Made by a program: the position numbers and the translations under genes. This document shows positions 47,768 through 58,941 of a stretch of DNA of 64,000 nt, in pieces. Origin of the DNA: Saksenaea vasiformis B4078 (Eukaryota; Mucoromycota; Mucoromycetes; Mucorales; Saksenaeaceae); contig JNDT01002356.1 in NCBI GenBank assembly GCA_000697055.1, positions 62,001 through 126,000 of the forward strand, given 5' to 3'. The stretch's first letter is position 1, and every line of letters starts with the position of its first letter. The notes under the pieces are model-generated. The model did not search any database, was not told the DNA's origin, and was given only the letters and a program-made list of their open reading frames with translations.

Positions 47768-48881
47768 ATGTGTGCTCCGCCACAAGAGATACATGTCGGT
47801 TTTTCGCCTGAAGTAACGTCTCATATGGATCTTCTGTTACACAGATACCTACAGGAAGTGCGAGATTCCGGAGACCCCAGATGGGCAAACTTCTGCAATG
47901 AAATGCTACGATCAGAACAAATGGTTGTGAATGAGCAAGTAGTGACCAAAGCAGTGACCCTTTTAGAAGAGCTGCACGACAAGATTGCTGAAAACAACGA
48001 CCGATTTGCAGCAGGAGCTGCGGAACGACCCTATTACTTGGCCGTGGCAGAGACTTTGACAGCCTGTAAATCGCAGCATGGGCGGTTTTCGCAGAGATTA
48101 CGGTCGAATCCTTTGCCATTACTGTGTACAATCAATACCAAAAGGTCCTCCTTAGATCATCGTGGAATCCGTATACTAAGTCGAATGTGCATAGAATTGA
48201 AGAGGTAGAGGAGCAAATAGGACGCGTGCAAACAGATGAAGAGTGGAAATGGTTTCTATTCGAGGTAAATGAGATAATGAAAGCAGACTTCGTATAAAAG
48301 GAACAAGTTTTTACGTCCAGAAGACTGGCGATTGTTTATGCACATTCGCACTACGCTTGGAGGCCAGTCATTCGACATAATGCCACCGAGTCTGAAAGAA
48401 TGCGTTGAGTCATTTCTATGTGTATATCATAAACCAAATGCGAAACCACGTCGACACGGCCAGCCATATCAATTAACGGTAGGCGCCAAAGCGTTAAGCA
48501 AACATTGGCATCGGGATCGACAGACTGGATTTTGGGGCAACTGTACAGGAAGTTCGTGCCTTATTCAGCGCTCTTACAAAAACTGACGTTCATTTTATAT
48601 AAGCTGAAATTGCTAAAAACGAACATGCGGCTAATATTCTTACCAGCATCATGTGTAATGCTGTGTGGATCAACCTGCATACACTGCCTGTAAGCGACAA
48701 AAGAAGGGATAGCAGCTACTTAACCGGAAATTGACAGCACGATGAAAGCGTGTACGAGATTCGACAACATCAAGGCTATGGAGCGCGATGGCTACGGACC
48801 AAGGAAGATAGCCGTTGGGTGTTTAGGGGATTTCTTGAACCGCAGATGGAAGACGGACATGCCAAAGGTTGGGTGCATTAG
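47768..48881 (+). CDS. Conserved protein of unknown function
   Basis: I cannot name the family. Five exons (47768-48043, 48097-48264, 48308-48542, 48604-48689, 48738-48881) join in frame to 302 residues. Exon 1 is an amphipathic helical region. The middle holds LTVGAKALSKHWHRD and FWG. The end holds IAKNEHAANIL, then GYGARWLR and FRGFLEPQMEDGHAKGWVH, which finishes the protein. The many His, Trp, Arg and acidic residues in these blocks have the look of a conserved soluble fold, perhaps with an active site or metal site, and I recall similar blocks in other eukaryotic proteins without a role. No signal peptide or helix for membrane insertion. Intron 1 has a weak donor (GTGGCA) and its position is the least certain. 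It ends 212 bases from the convergent DAAO-MFS gene. Confidence 0.78.
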
Positions 48882-49093
48882 AGCATCCATCGTGCGACTT
48901 AGAGCGTCAATATAGATAACGCATGGATAACTAACAGCAAATTTTCATAATGGAGACAATAAAATAGCTGTTGCTGCAGTATATAGGGATTGATTTAATG
49001 CTTTACTAAAAGTTGTTACTACGCTGAATGATGGTATTAATTTTGCTAATGTGCTATTGTGAAAAGGAGCTTACTATACATAAAATCAATGAA

Positions 49094-51475
49094 TTATCCT
49101 GTCACAGTATGAATGCGTTGCCACATGATGATAATTGCAGAACAACCGATAATGGTGAATGCAATTTCCAACGAGGCAACTCCAATTTCTGATACAGCCT
49201 CTGACGAGGTACCCCACACGGCACCTGTCAAGCGTCCAATATAGTTTGACACCTGGACGATCAAAGCACAGACATCAGAAAGTTGGTCTGGGAACAGCTT
49301 TGACATCAGCGAAAGAGTAATCGTGGAAGCAACGTTGTAACCACTGCACACCATGAACCAGGATACACCATAATCAGGCTTGCCTACACCACCGGTACCT
49401 AGACGTGCGATATAGATAATCATGCCGACGAGCGCCGTTCCGAACCCCACGATAGCGGTAGTACGATCTTGAATCTTCTTCGAGTATGCTGTCATTGGTA
49501 CCACAATGACTAGCGTTCCGATACCGATCAAACCGATGAAATTACCAGCGTCCCATTCGTTCCAGCCAAAGTGTTTCGCAGTGAAAATTGGAATGTTGGC
49601 CTCCCAGGCACCCAGTTCGAAAAACACGGAGAAGGCAATGAAGGACATCACGACGGTAATTGCAAGCATACCATAAGAACCTTTCTTGAACATTTGGAGA
49701 ACACTTCGTGTTGCTGCCCTGTCTGAAAGTGCCGATTTCGGAATATCTTTAAAGAAAAGGACGACACTGATCCAGTAGACAAGCCAGATGCACGCCATGA
49801 CCCAGCCAGCAATCGTGTTCATGTTCATAATGACACCACGATCTCCTACGCGCGCCAGCTGTCCACCTACTAGAGGGCCAATGACCATGCCCAGAGATTG
49901 TGACACTACCAAAAGCGAGCAGCACATCGTCCGCCTGCGGATACCAACAATGCGGGGATCTGTACAATAGCGCTTGACAAAAAACCATCCGGTGAAACCA
50001 AGACCGTTGATAAGTCGTCCAATGAATATCAGATACAAGAATTGCGCCCGGGCAGCAAGGGCGTACAGGACATTACCGACCAAAAACGAGGCGCACGCCA
50101 GATGCAGTGTGGCGATATAGCGGTCCCGCAACAGAGGAATTTGATTTAAAAAGAAGATAGACACAATGGAAGTCAGTGTATTGCCGCCAATGACCAGACC
50201 ACTGAAGACGTCGTCGGCGCCGAGCGAATTAGCGTAGTTTGTTACGGTGGGAATGATAATATAGAAAGAGATATTGAAGAGGAAGTTTGCCATCAAGATG
50301 AGAAATAACGAAATTTTTGGTGGTAGTTTGTTGTCCTCTTCTATGATTTCGTCAACAATGGCCGATACATCTTCTGCACAGCCAAAGGACAGAGAAAAGC
50401 CGGCATCGCCATGACCATAACTGTGTATGATTCTCGAGAGTTTATCACTGTTATGAAGCCGCTTCTCACGTTCGACTCGCAAAGTTGGTCTTCTGAAAGG
50501 AAGCAGTGCTACTTCAACTGGCCGGTTGTGGTCAAGATCACCCTTTGCGATATCGGGGTAGAATTCAATGGTGTGATCGAACTGTTTCTGAAGCGCTGGG
50601 TGATTCTCTAAGCTGATGTTCAAGTTCCGCTGATTCGCCTCCGCCAAACCAGTGAGAAGCAGAAGCTGACTGCTCTTCAAAGGGACAATAGATATTGGCT
50701 TGCCGCTATCATCGGCTGGGGCCAACACCATCGGCTGTGTTACTTGAGGAAATTTACTCCCATCGTTGATCATACGTAACGACGTATGTCTCTGCGGGTA
50801 TACTGTGTCATCCGTTGCTAATTGGTGCCCAGCTAGCCCTGTGCTGTTGACCAGGACATCTGCACCATACTCTCGCAATAGAGAAACTTCTTGGTAGTAA
50901 AGATCTCCTTCAATTGTCCTCTCGACAATGGTGGCGCCGAGAGCCTTTACAAGATTTGTAATCCACAACATGAACCGGTTGCAGTCAATGACTGGTGCAA
51001 GATACTGATAGCAATCAACGACGCCAGAATCCTTGTTGATACCAACGTCATCAATAATGGCTGGATCGTGACGAAATTGCTTGACATGTTTTTTGATCTC
51101 ATTCATCTCTTCGGTTAGCTGCGGATTTTCGGCAATGGGTTGCCGAAAGAAGTAATTCGAGAGTAGCATGCTGACGCCGCTCTTCTCGCTTAGTTCTGGA
51201 TCGCTTGCTATCTTGTCAAATTTCTCATATGCAACTTTAGACCATCGCGCAGCATCTTCGGGAAGAGTCGACTCCGCATGTGAAGCGTCGGTAGCGGTGG
51301 CCCAACTCCACAATACACCTGTGGTCTGAGAAGTGATTTTTGTATCAACAGAGGCGTACTGTTTGGAAATAACGGTAACGCGGTGGCCCTTATCAAGAAG
51401 TATCCAGGCAGTAGTTAATCCTACGATACCACTCCCGACAACTAGGATGTGCGGTTTTGATCGAAAAGTATCCAT
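49094..51475 (-). CDS. D-amino-acid-oxidase-like domain fused to a major facilitator transporter
   Basis: One uninterrupted exon encodes 793 residues. Residues 1-380 are a DAO-fold FAD domain: Rossmann motif VVGSGIVGL (12-20), LVNSTGLAG (208-216), TVYPQRHTSL, and the C-terminal HSYGHGDAGFSLSFGCAEDV (351-370). After only about seven linker residues (KLPPK) a complete MFS transporter begins, with about 12 hydrophobic helices between 387 and 787, a RDRY segment after helix 2 (a variant of MFS motif A), and FIGRLINGLGFTGWFF in helix 4. The free paralog at 58942 keeps the substrate-binding Arg in VGLRPFR; here it is VALLPFR (Leu325). The Tyr of the AYIIPR-type motif is Ser262, and the GG of LILGG is TG. 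Thus FAD binding looks possible but D-amino-acid oxidation doubtful. The product would be a membrane protein with a large cytosolic N-terminal domain. Transport substrate unknown. Confidence 0.93.
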   Translation of the reverse strand: MDTFRSKPHILVVGSGIVGLTTAWILLDKGHRVTVISKQYASVDTKITSQTTGVLWSWATATDASHAESTLPEDAARWSKVAYEKFDKIASDPELSEKSGVSMLLSNYFFRQPIAENPQLTEEMNEIKKHVKQFRHDPAIIDDVGINKDSGVVDCYQYLAPVIDCNRFMLWITNLVKALGATIVERTIEGDLYYQEVSLLREYGADVLVNSTGLAGHQLATDDTVYPQRHTSLRMINDGSKFPQVTQPMVLAPADDSGKPISIVPLKSSQLLLLTGLAEANQRNLNISLENHPALQKQFDHTIEFYPDIAKGDLDHNRPVEVALLPFRRPTLRVEREKRLHNSDKLSRIIHSYGHGDAGFSLSFGCAEDVSAIVDEIIEEDNKLPPKISLFLILMANFLFNISFYIIIPTVTNYANSLGADDVFSGLVIGGNTLTSIVSIFFLNQIPLLRDRYIATLHLACASFLVGNVLYALAARAQFLYLIFIGRLINGLGFTGWFFVKRYCTDPRIVGIRRRTMCCSLLVVSQSLGMVIGPLVGGQLARVGDRGVIMNMNTIAGWVMACIWLVYWISVVLFFKDIPKSALSDRAATRSVLQMFKKGSYGMLAITVVMSFIAFSVFFELGAWEANIPIFTAKHFGWNEWDAGNFIGLIGIGTLVIVVPMTAYSKKIQDRTTAIVGFGTALVGMIIYIARLGTGGVGKPDYGVSWFMVCSGYNVASTITLSLMSKLFPDQLSDVCALIVQVSNYIGRLTGAVWGTSSEAVSEIGVASLEIAFTIIGCSAIIIMWQRIHTVTG

Positions 51476-54400
51476 GTTTGGAGGGAAAGGGCTGTGGCAG
51501 CAGGGGGAAAGAAGCGTTGCGCTCGTTTTAATGGTCCACTATGTCACACGGTGTTACCATAAAGATGCGTTACCCAAGCTAACGCAAATCGGGTGAATCG
51601 CAGATACACATTTGCGTTGGTATGCCAGTTGTGCTGCCATGGCCAAGCGGCGCCGAAATGACCAGATGTAGCCCGACATCTCATAAATAGGAAGGGCTAT
51701 CGGGAAGCAATGAAATAGATGTTACACGAAGTTCCATCTTGTACACGTTCGATTAAGAGTGACCTCAATCTATATGGGGGGACGGCTTAGTCAACATCTG
51801 CGGGGGTTTCAATCTGGCAGCCATGGATCTTTTGGTAAGGTTTTCCCAGAGATCACGAGCACGCTCATTAGGGTTTTCTCAATCAAGAGAAGCTTGCAAC
51901 GTACCAAGGAACCATAAAATTCCTGATAGATTTCCCGAGAACTATCTTCTTCTTCCTTGCATTGTGATGTTATAAGCACCGTTGCAACTTAGGGTTGCAG
52001 ACCAGGGTGTCGTTACTCGTTAGCGCCCACAACGCTAATAGCTCCGAGGGAGCAGCTTACTTCCGCGTAGGCCATTCTAGCACTGCTGCTACCTTAGCTG
52101 TTTTTAGCAGATGCAAGCGGAAGATTGACCCTGTGTATTGGAGTCCATAACATACCGGCCTAGTCGCCGCTGCTAACAGCCACACACGGTGGTCACAATC
52201 ATACGGGTTGAACAGGACCGTTCGATGATCCAAAGATATGGGGATTGCATGACGGTGCATAAAACGCTGACGGTGACTAAGATTAATCTTAATCTCCTTA
52301 ACCAGCTCTCGGACCTTGTGCGATACTTCTTAGCAGATATTCTAGACTTAGAAGATGGAACCCTTGTTGAACAAGAGAACAACAGAACAAACGTGATATC
52401 CTGCTCGGCGATGAGATTGCACTGTCCACTGCCTAGATGCGATCCGATACAGTATATCAACAAATTTTGCAATGATTAGCATTCCAGCAATTACAGCATC
52501 TGTCATCAGGGACATGGAGCCTTGAAGCTTGATATTTTAAGACACATCCGGGTCGTTCTTTCCTTGCAACCTTCAGGATGTAGACATATCATTTTGTTCT
52601 TGGCGTTCATTGTGAGACGCTTCTAACGTCAGCAAAACTCCTAGCTGCGTAGGTTACTATACTAGTCTTACTGTATTTTCAATTACGCCACTACTGATAC
52701 AAATTATGGATGCTGATGGTGAGCGAATCAAGTCAGTGTACTAACGTCTTACGCTAATCTATAAGAATTTTGTGCCTGTGAAGAGCCAAGTATGCTCTGG
52801 GAAAGCATTAAATATTAGTTCACTGATACATGAGTTGCTGACAGCTTCATATTCTACTGATACCAACTTGGTTCTTCGATGGACACAAAATCCATGTAGA
52901 ATAGCATAAAGATACACTCGTAGTTAGAAAATGGAACAAACATTGGATGCCATCCTTACTTACCCACGAGGGTAATACTGCTGATAGCGCTAGCCAGTCC
53001 CGCACCATGTCCGGTAAGGCCAGCGAGGGAGGGGACCCTGGCAGCACGAGCCAGTGGTAAGTGTTACACATTGTAGAGAATTTGAAGCGATCCAACGTCC
53101 GGCTATCATTGCAGAATATGAATGATACTGGGTGTGTGTGATTACATGCACTTATTGAAATGACGGGCGAACAGCATAATCACAGCCAAGATAGTTTCGC
53201 ACAGAGGACTTGCAGGCTAGTGACAGACAAAACAGACGTGATTAATCCTGGATGTGCATTTCATCAAAGATACATGCCGGTGATGTCAAAAGAAACAGAG
53301 CCAAAGAAAAAAAAATGATTTATGTATCCCATGAGATATACATCACACCTCGTCATTTAAAGGCAAAAACAGCAATTAGACACTGGAATCAAGAAATCAG
53401 AACAGGTAACCAGTAATACAGAACGAAATGCGCCTTGAGCTGATGCGTAGAGATCAGATTTCCACGCAAGATTCAAGACTTACAGCAAGCAGAAATGGTT
53501 ACATTCGACAATAGATCTATTTGGAACTGACGCCACGAAGGCTTAATTGCAGGATAACTCCAGTAAATCATTTCTCGGATCCAGTTGCCTTCCTTTGCAT
53601 TCTACAATCAGTCCCTTTTATTGGCAATTGTTGGATACAGTGGGATCGTCATTAGTAGCGCCCTAATATCCTATATTGTCTTCTCTTAGTATTCTTATTC
53701 GTACCCGTTATCTGATATGCCGCGCTACTTTTCGATGAGGGAGTCGAATAAGGCTTATATTCTCTGGAAGGAAGTTGTCAATGCGTGAGAGATTTTCTCC
53801 ATGACACGAAAATAACATACCAGGGATACAGGGTTACTCTGTTTCGCGATTTAGGTAAATATGATCATGCTTCAAGATGCTAAACAGTGTCCACCAAAGA
53901 GCATGTCAAGAGCCTGCTAACTTTTGCTTGTTAAAAGAAACTTTAGAGTCGTAGTCTGCTGATGATCTATGTGGCTGCAAATTTTATTTAATTACGCGGT
54001 AGAAGGTTGCGCATCCCAAAACTGATATGAGAGGTCTTCTTGGTGCTAAACAGGACATGATCACATGCAGAGAAAAAAAAAAGGATTTATAATCGCGTGT
54101 GACACTACTCTCTTTCTAACCATTTGATTACAACGTTCCTTGAATGGAAATAGCTCCTTCTAAGAAGACGAATGGATCGTCAAAATAGCAAGAAGTTCTC
54201 AAAGTCAGGCTGTTCATCTCTCCGTCTAACGCTATTAATAGTATTATCGTTTGCCATTCGCGTGGAATTTATATGCATGGTATATATCGAAATTTATAAA
54301 CAAGCCGAAGTAAATGTGGAGCTACGTATCATGTGGCGTGCACACGGGCAATGCAGGGATACATTGCCGAGATACGTACTTTTGGCGAGTAGCAGAGTTT

Positions 54401-57400
54401 TCCAAAGCGCCTGGAAGACTTCATGCTAACGATTTCATTCTAACATATCTTATTCGTTTGACAGTAAGGAAACACATTTGAAGAAGTGCTTGTAGGTTCT
54501 TGCTTTCCGAAAGCACTTTGAGGTCATGAATATTTTGAAAGAGTTTGCTCATCAAAACTAGGGTGAACTTTCATGTGCTGCCGGCCATTGAATTGAAGTT
54601 AGCCGATTAACCAAAACAGAATTCACTCTTAACTGTTCATCAACTAATAGAGAAACGCCAGTTTACAAATCAATATAACGTTCTACCAGTATAAACACGA
54701 TGATGTGTTTCTTTTGAAAAATCGCGTCATGAACACCATTTTCTTGCGGATTTCTGTTGAAGTTGCCTTAGAGGACACCACGAGACTGATGGCGGAATCT
54801 ACCGAGTCCGTTCTAAGACCAAGTCTCTTGGTTCCAGCCCATACAACTCCTGTTACTGGCAAACCGATCAATACGCCATTTACGGTTCATACCATATGCA
54901 GCCTGCGGGCTGAGGGTGGGGGTTCTGGATGCATGGATCGTTTGTTATCTGATTCGTCCCAAGGGAAAGTAGAGAATCAGTAGACATATCCCAGAAAATG
55001 GCGACTGTAATGATTATGTTTTACCAGTTTTCCTTGTATTGCGCCAAGGCAACAGTCATCTTCTTCTCAAATTAAAACCGCTGCAAATTTTTGAAGAGGT
55101 ATCTAGAGAAGCGGTTTTAAGATATATCTAAAAATACTATTGTACCCCATCGACCTTCTTGCGTGGATTGTTAGCCGTGCTGTGGCGGAGCACTCGCAGC
55201 GTTCATCACGAAGTAATTCTAAACTTGACAAAGATAACCACGCACGCGGATCCAGCGCAGGTGATGATCTCCTTGCTTAGAATTAGCTCGTGACCCAAAA
55301 AGACAACATCTAGGTAGCATCTGCTTTTAGCTTACTGGTTCAGCTATGTGCTACCGTTATGTTCACTTTCTCGGTTTCATCCACCTAAAAAAGGCTCGGT
55401 GTAGCCTGCGTTCCATGAAAACCCAGCCATCTTACCCCGATTGGGCGGGCCGACTTGGGCCGAACCCTGAGAATGCCTGTAACGGTGTGGAGACGTTTAC
55501 CATAGTAGTTTCACGTAATTTACCTCCGACAAGTCCAATGCAATCGACTGGATATTGTAAGCTCCAGTTATCCCAAAAAAAAAGAAAAAGAAAAAAGCCT
55601 GCCAGAGAGGAAACGCGATCTAACTAGTAGCATAGGACTAGACTTATTACATTTAAATGACATTTCGCTGTACGCTGGGGTGACTTAGGACTAATGTCTT
55701 GGACCAACTATAGTACTAACGAGACAAGATCCCGTTACATGACGAAGAAAAATACTTATTAGCCTCTAAGTTCGCTTGCAGGTTAACTACCTCACACATC
55801 AGCTACACTATTTTATCTGAAGTATGCAGTTGCATTTCCTTCGACATTTTTTCAACCGTAAGCTTTACGATACATATGCATTTCTTAATCAGTGGCCTCG
55901 GGAAACGTAGAGAGGTTCTAAAGGTAAGCAGGATAACATAACCTCATCACCTATACCAAATTCATTACCTTAAAAGCTACGTATCCCTTTAATACTTCCT
56001 GTTAGATGAGCGATACGATACATTCTGCAAGATACTGTCGAAAGCGCACATTCGTTGGATTCCATAAACTCCCTGAGAGACATAGTTAAGTATTTCTGTC
56101 ATACCGTTGGGAGAGCTGCTAACAGAACGGAAAGACTGGCTCTGGAATATCCGACAGACGTGAACCTATATGATGATCTGCTAAGCGTCCAAAGGATCAA
56201 TTGGAAGTTCTACTATGTGTGGCGCATCTATCGATGAAGATACATTCAAAGCCACACTGATAATTTCAATGACCAAGATCTATTTCGAGCCTGGTGTTGT
56301 ATCATTGCAAATGACGAGCGAGTAACAATCTAGTGCGCGATTTCCTGACATCACAGAAGAAGGATACTTTGTACTAGTAGTACCAAAGGTTGCGGAACGT
56401 AAATAGAAAGTTACATCAAAGAAGATGGAAAGTACTGTATCTGGCTTATTCACAGTAAAATTCGTGCAACCAGTGAAGAAATAAAACTGGTTTACAGATA
56501 AGATTTACCTATTACCTTGTCGTATATCCAGGTATGTCCAGATTAGGCTTATTCCCGGAGTATATGCATAGGATGCGGAGCTAGACATTAATTAAATATG
56601 AAAAAGCTTGTCCTACAACTGAGGACTAAAACTAAAACTTTTGGCACCAAGAGTCTGGCTCCGCCACGTGTCGGATGTAGCTATCACTACCAACGAGATA
56701 ACAGATGGAGAATATCTATCTATCGTGATGATATCTAAGATACTTATTGGAAAGGATAATATAAAAAGGTCGTAATATTTCAAAATCGGTTAATCACTTC
56801 AAATTTTTTATGTTAGTCTCAGTTGTCACACTCAGTCAAATTGCTCTAGACTGGGGGAAAAAGGGCTATTCAAGGAAATATGACAACAGAGCGCTACCTT
56901 TGATGGTTTGTCCGTCCATATATTTTTCAAATACCGTAATCGCGCTGTTATTGTGCCTCAATGTCTAGTGAAAACATTGATGAAAACGACTTGTCGGAAA
57001 GAGATATGCAACAATGTGACCTATATTGTAAGCTTTTCTCCTCCACAAGTATAGCCTGTGCCGCTTTCTACGGCAGATATATTTCGTCTTCAATATGTAA
57101 CGACTACAGCATTCTTACTGTCACTTCTCCTGTGGTAGTGCTCTTTTTCCAAAACGGATGTCAATTCCAGAACTTAGGTAAAACTATACATATGTACGAC
57201 GGTAAACTTGTTCTAGATGCAATGAAAACTTCCATTTTATTTTATAGCAGTGTTTAAACAGCGCATATTAATTCTTCATAACGCCCACCAGTTGAAGTAT
57301 ATCACCACTCGCTGAAAATTCCTTTACTTTGTCATTCACACGTCCATTTACGTGATTACTCTAGCACACAATTCACTCATTACCAATGAATAGATGTGCC

Positions 57401-58941
57401 CACCTGATAAGCTTTATTAAGGAACGTTTAAGATTAAGACTTAGCCGCAACGTTAAAACTGTGCACGTAGAGGCCAAGGCTCGGCTTGCACCTGCTCGCT
57501 CGAGTGATTTGAAAAAAAAATTTTACTTAAGCGTTCTACGTCGGATATAGCTAGAAGCCTTTCTGGCACATCATATTTCTTGGTAATCCCCATATAAAAT
57601 ACTATATTTACATAAGGTAATATTTCCTAATGAAAAAGTACTCTTAAACTTATGTTCTTAGAAGTGTTACTGTTACTGTCTTTGCCTGGTTATTTTGGAT
57701 TTCTCGTGTTACAGGTGGTCACTAGTGTGCTCCATAGATCCCAACATTGCCCACATTGGACCAGTTGCTTTGTTGGGTTTAGTGGAAACATCACTTTAGT
57801 ATAGCATATCAGATCTCGATAGAAGCCAAACTTATTAGTATAGCCGGTAACCAAGGTGACCGGAGAGAGCCTCAACTGTAGAAGCAACCCATTCACTCAT
57901 TTATGGTAATAAAACAATCAACAACTTACAAACTGGTTAGACAGAGTTTAAAAAAAAAGAAAAGGTAATCAGGTCTCTGTTGGGCAATTGACAAATATTG
58001 ACGGCTTGCATGAAAGTTCGGAGTCCATAACCATCTCACCAAGAAAGGACGGATACTGAACCCCGCAAGCCTTGCGGTTCACCGCCCGGGTCCAGTGTAA
58101 CTAAGAGTCGTTTGACAGGGAGTTACAAAGCCGTGATATTGTGCACGTACTGGGCGCAGACTGCAGTTGTCTCGTGACGCGAATAGAGTATTCTACTAAA
58201 TTAGGAAAATAGTTTGGATCTCTCTATAGTTGTACAATGATGAGAGTTTTCATTTGCCGGTTTCATCTATCTTCCAAAACAGAATTAGCTGATACTTGCG
58301 TAAGCGCTTTTAGAGAGATATACCTCTTCTCTTGCTTCTTATTTACGTCGAATCTATGTATTGCACCTAGCAACAATACATTTGAAGGAGAAGGACGACA
58401 ATACCTCCGAGTTTTTCTTTATAAAAGCAGGCGGGTTCGAGGGAACAACATAACAGTGAGTCACTTAAGTGTCGCTCTTTGGCAAGCTTGTCACACTTTG
58501 CAATGAAATTATTGTCAAGGACGGGGAATGGATGAGGGTTCCACCGTTCTCTTGTAGCACAAGTCTCAGGGAAGTTACCCCATATTTAGTAAATGATCCC
58601 CATTGTGAAAGCGCAGGGATGTCTTAAATGTACGAATCTATACGGAAATGCAATAGCCGAGCCCTATTTGTAAAGTAATGCCACCGTCCTAGCACATTCA
58701 GATCACAGGTCCCAGTATGTCCGACTCAAAGTGCGCCTGATACCCGCAGAATAGGCGTAAGAACCATGAGAAGGACCGGAGATGCTTTCAGCTAATAGGA
58801 TTACAGACATCTACATGCCTTAGAAGTTATCTATTTTGGTAATCGATCTTTCTTCTGTGTCACAATCAAGTACCCTTTAAATTGACGCGAAATATGGGGT
58901 TTTCCTTGCTACATACCTGTTTTCCCATAGAACAATCAAGA
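51476..58941. other. Long gene-free interval between the two DAO genes
   Basis: About 7.5 kb of AT-rich sequence with no open frame over 100 codons, no splice-linked coding pattern, no recognised transposase, and no clear tRNA or inverted-repeat element. It lies between the 5' ends of two divergent DAO-domain genes, so at least its edges should be promoters. Confidence 0.5.

Noticed and set aside
58882..58941. 20-residue N-terminal extension of the free DAAO
   Set aside because: It would need a TTG start; the internal ATG at 58942 places the Rossmann fold at the usual distance from the N-terminus.
51476..58941. Search for a hidden gene, tRNA or transposon in the long gap
   Set aside because: Open frames are all below 100 codons, none links through splice sites to a conserved pattern, and no paired ends with target duplication were seen by eye. 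A repeat-masker and covariance search would be needed to settle it.
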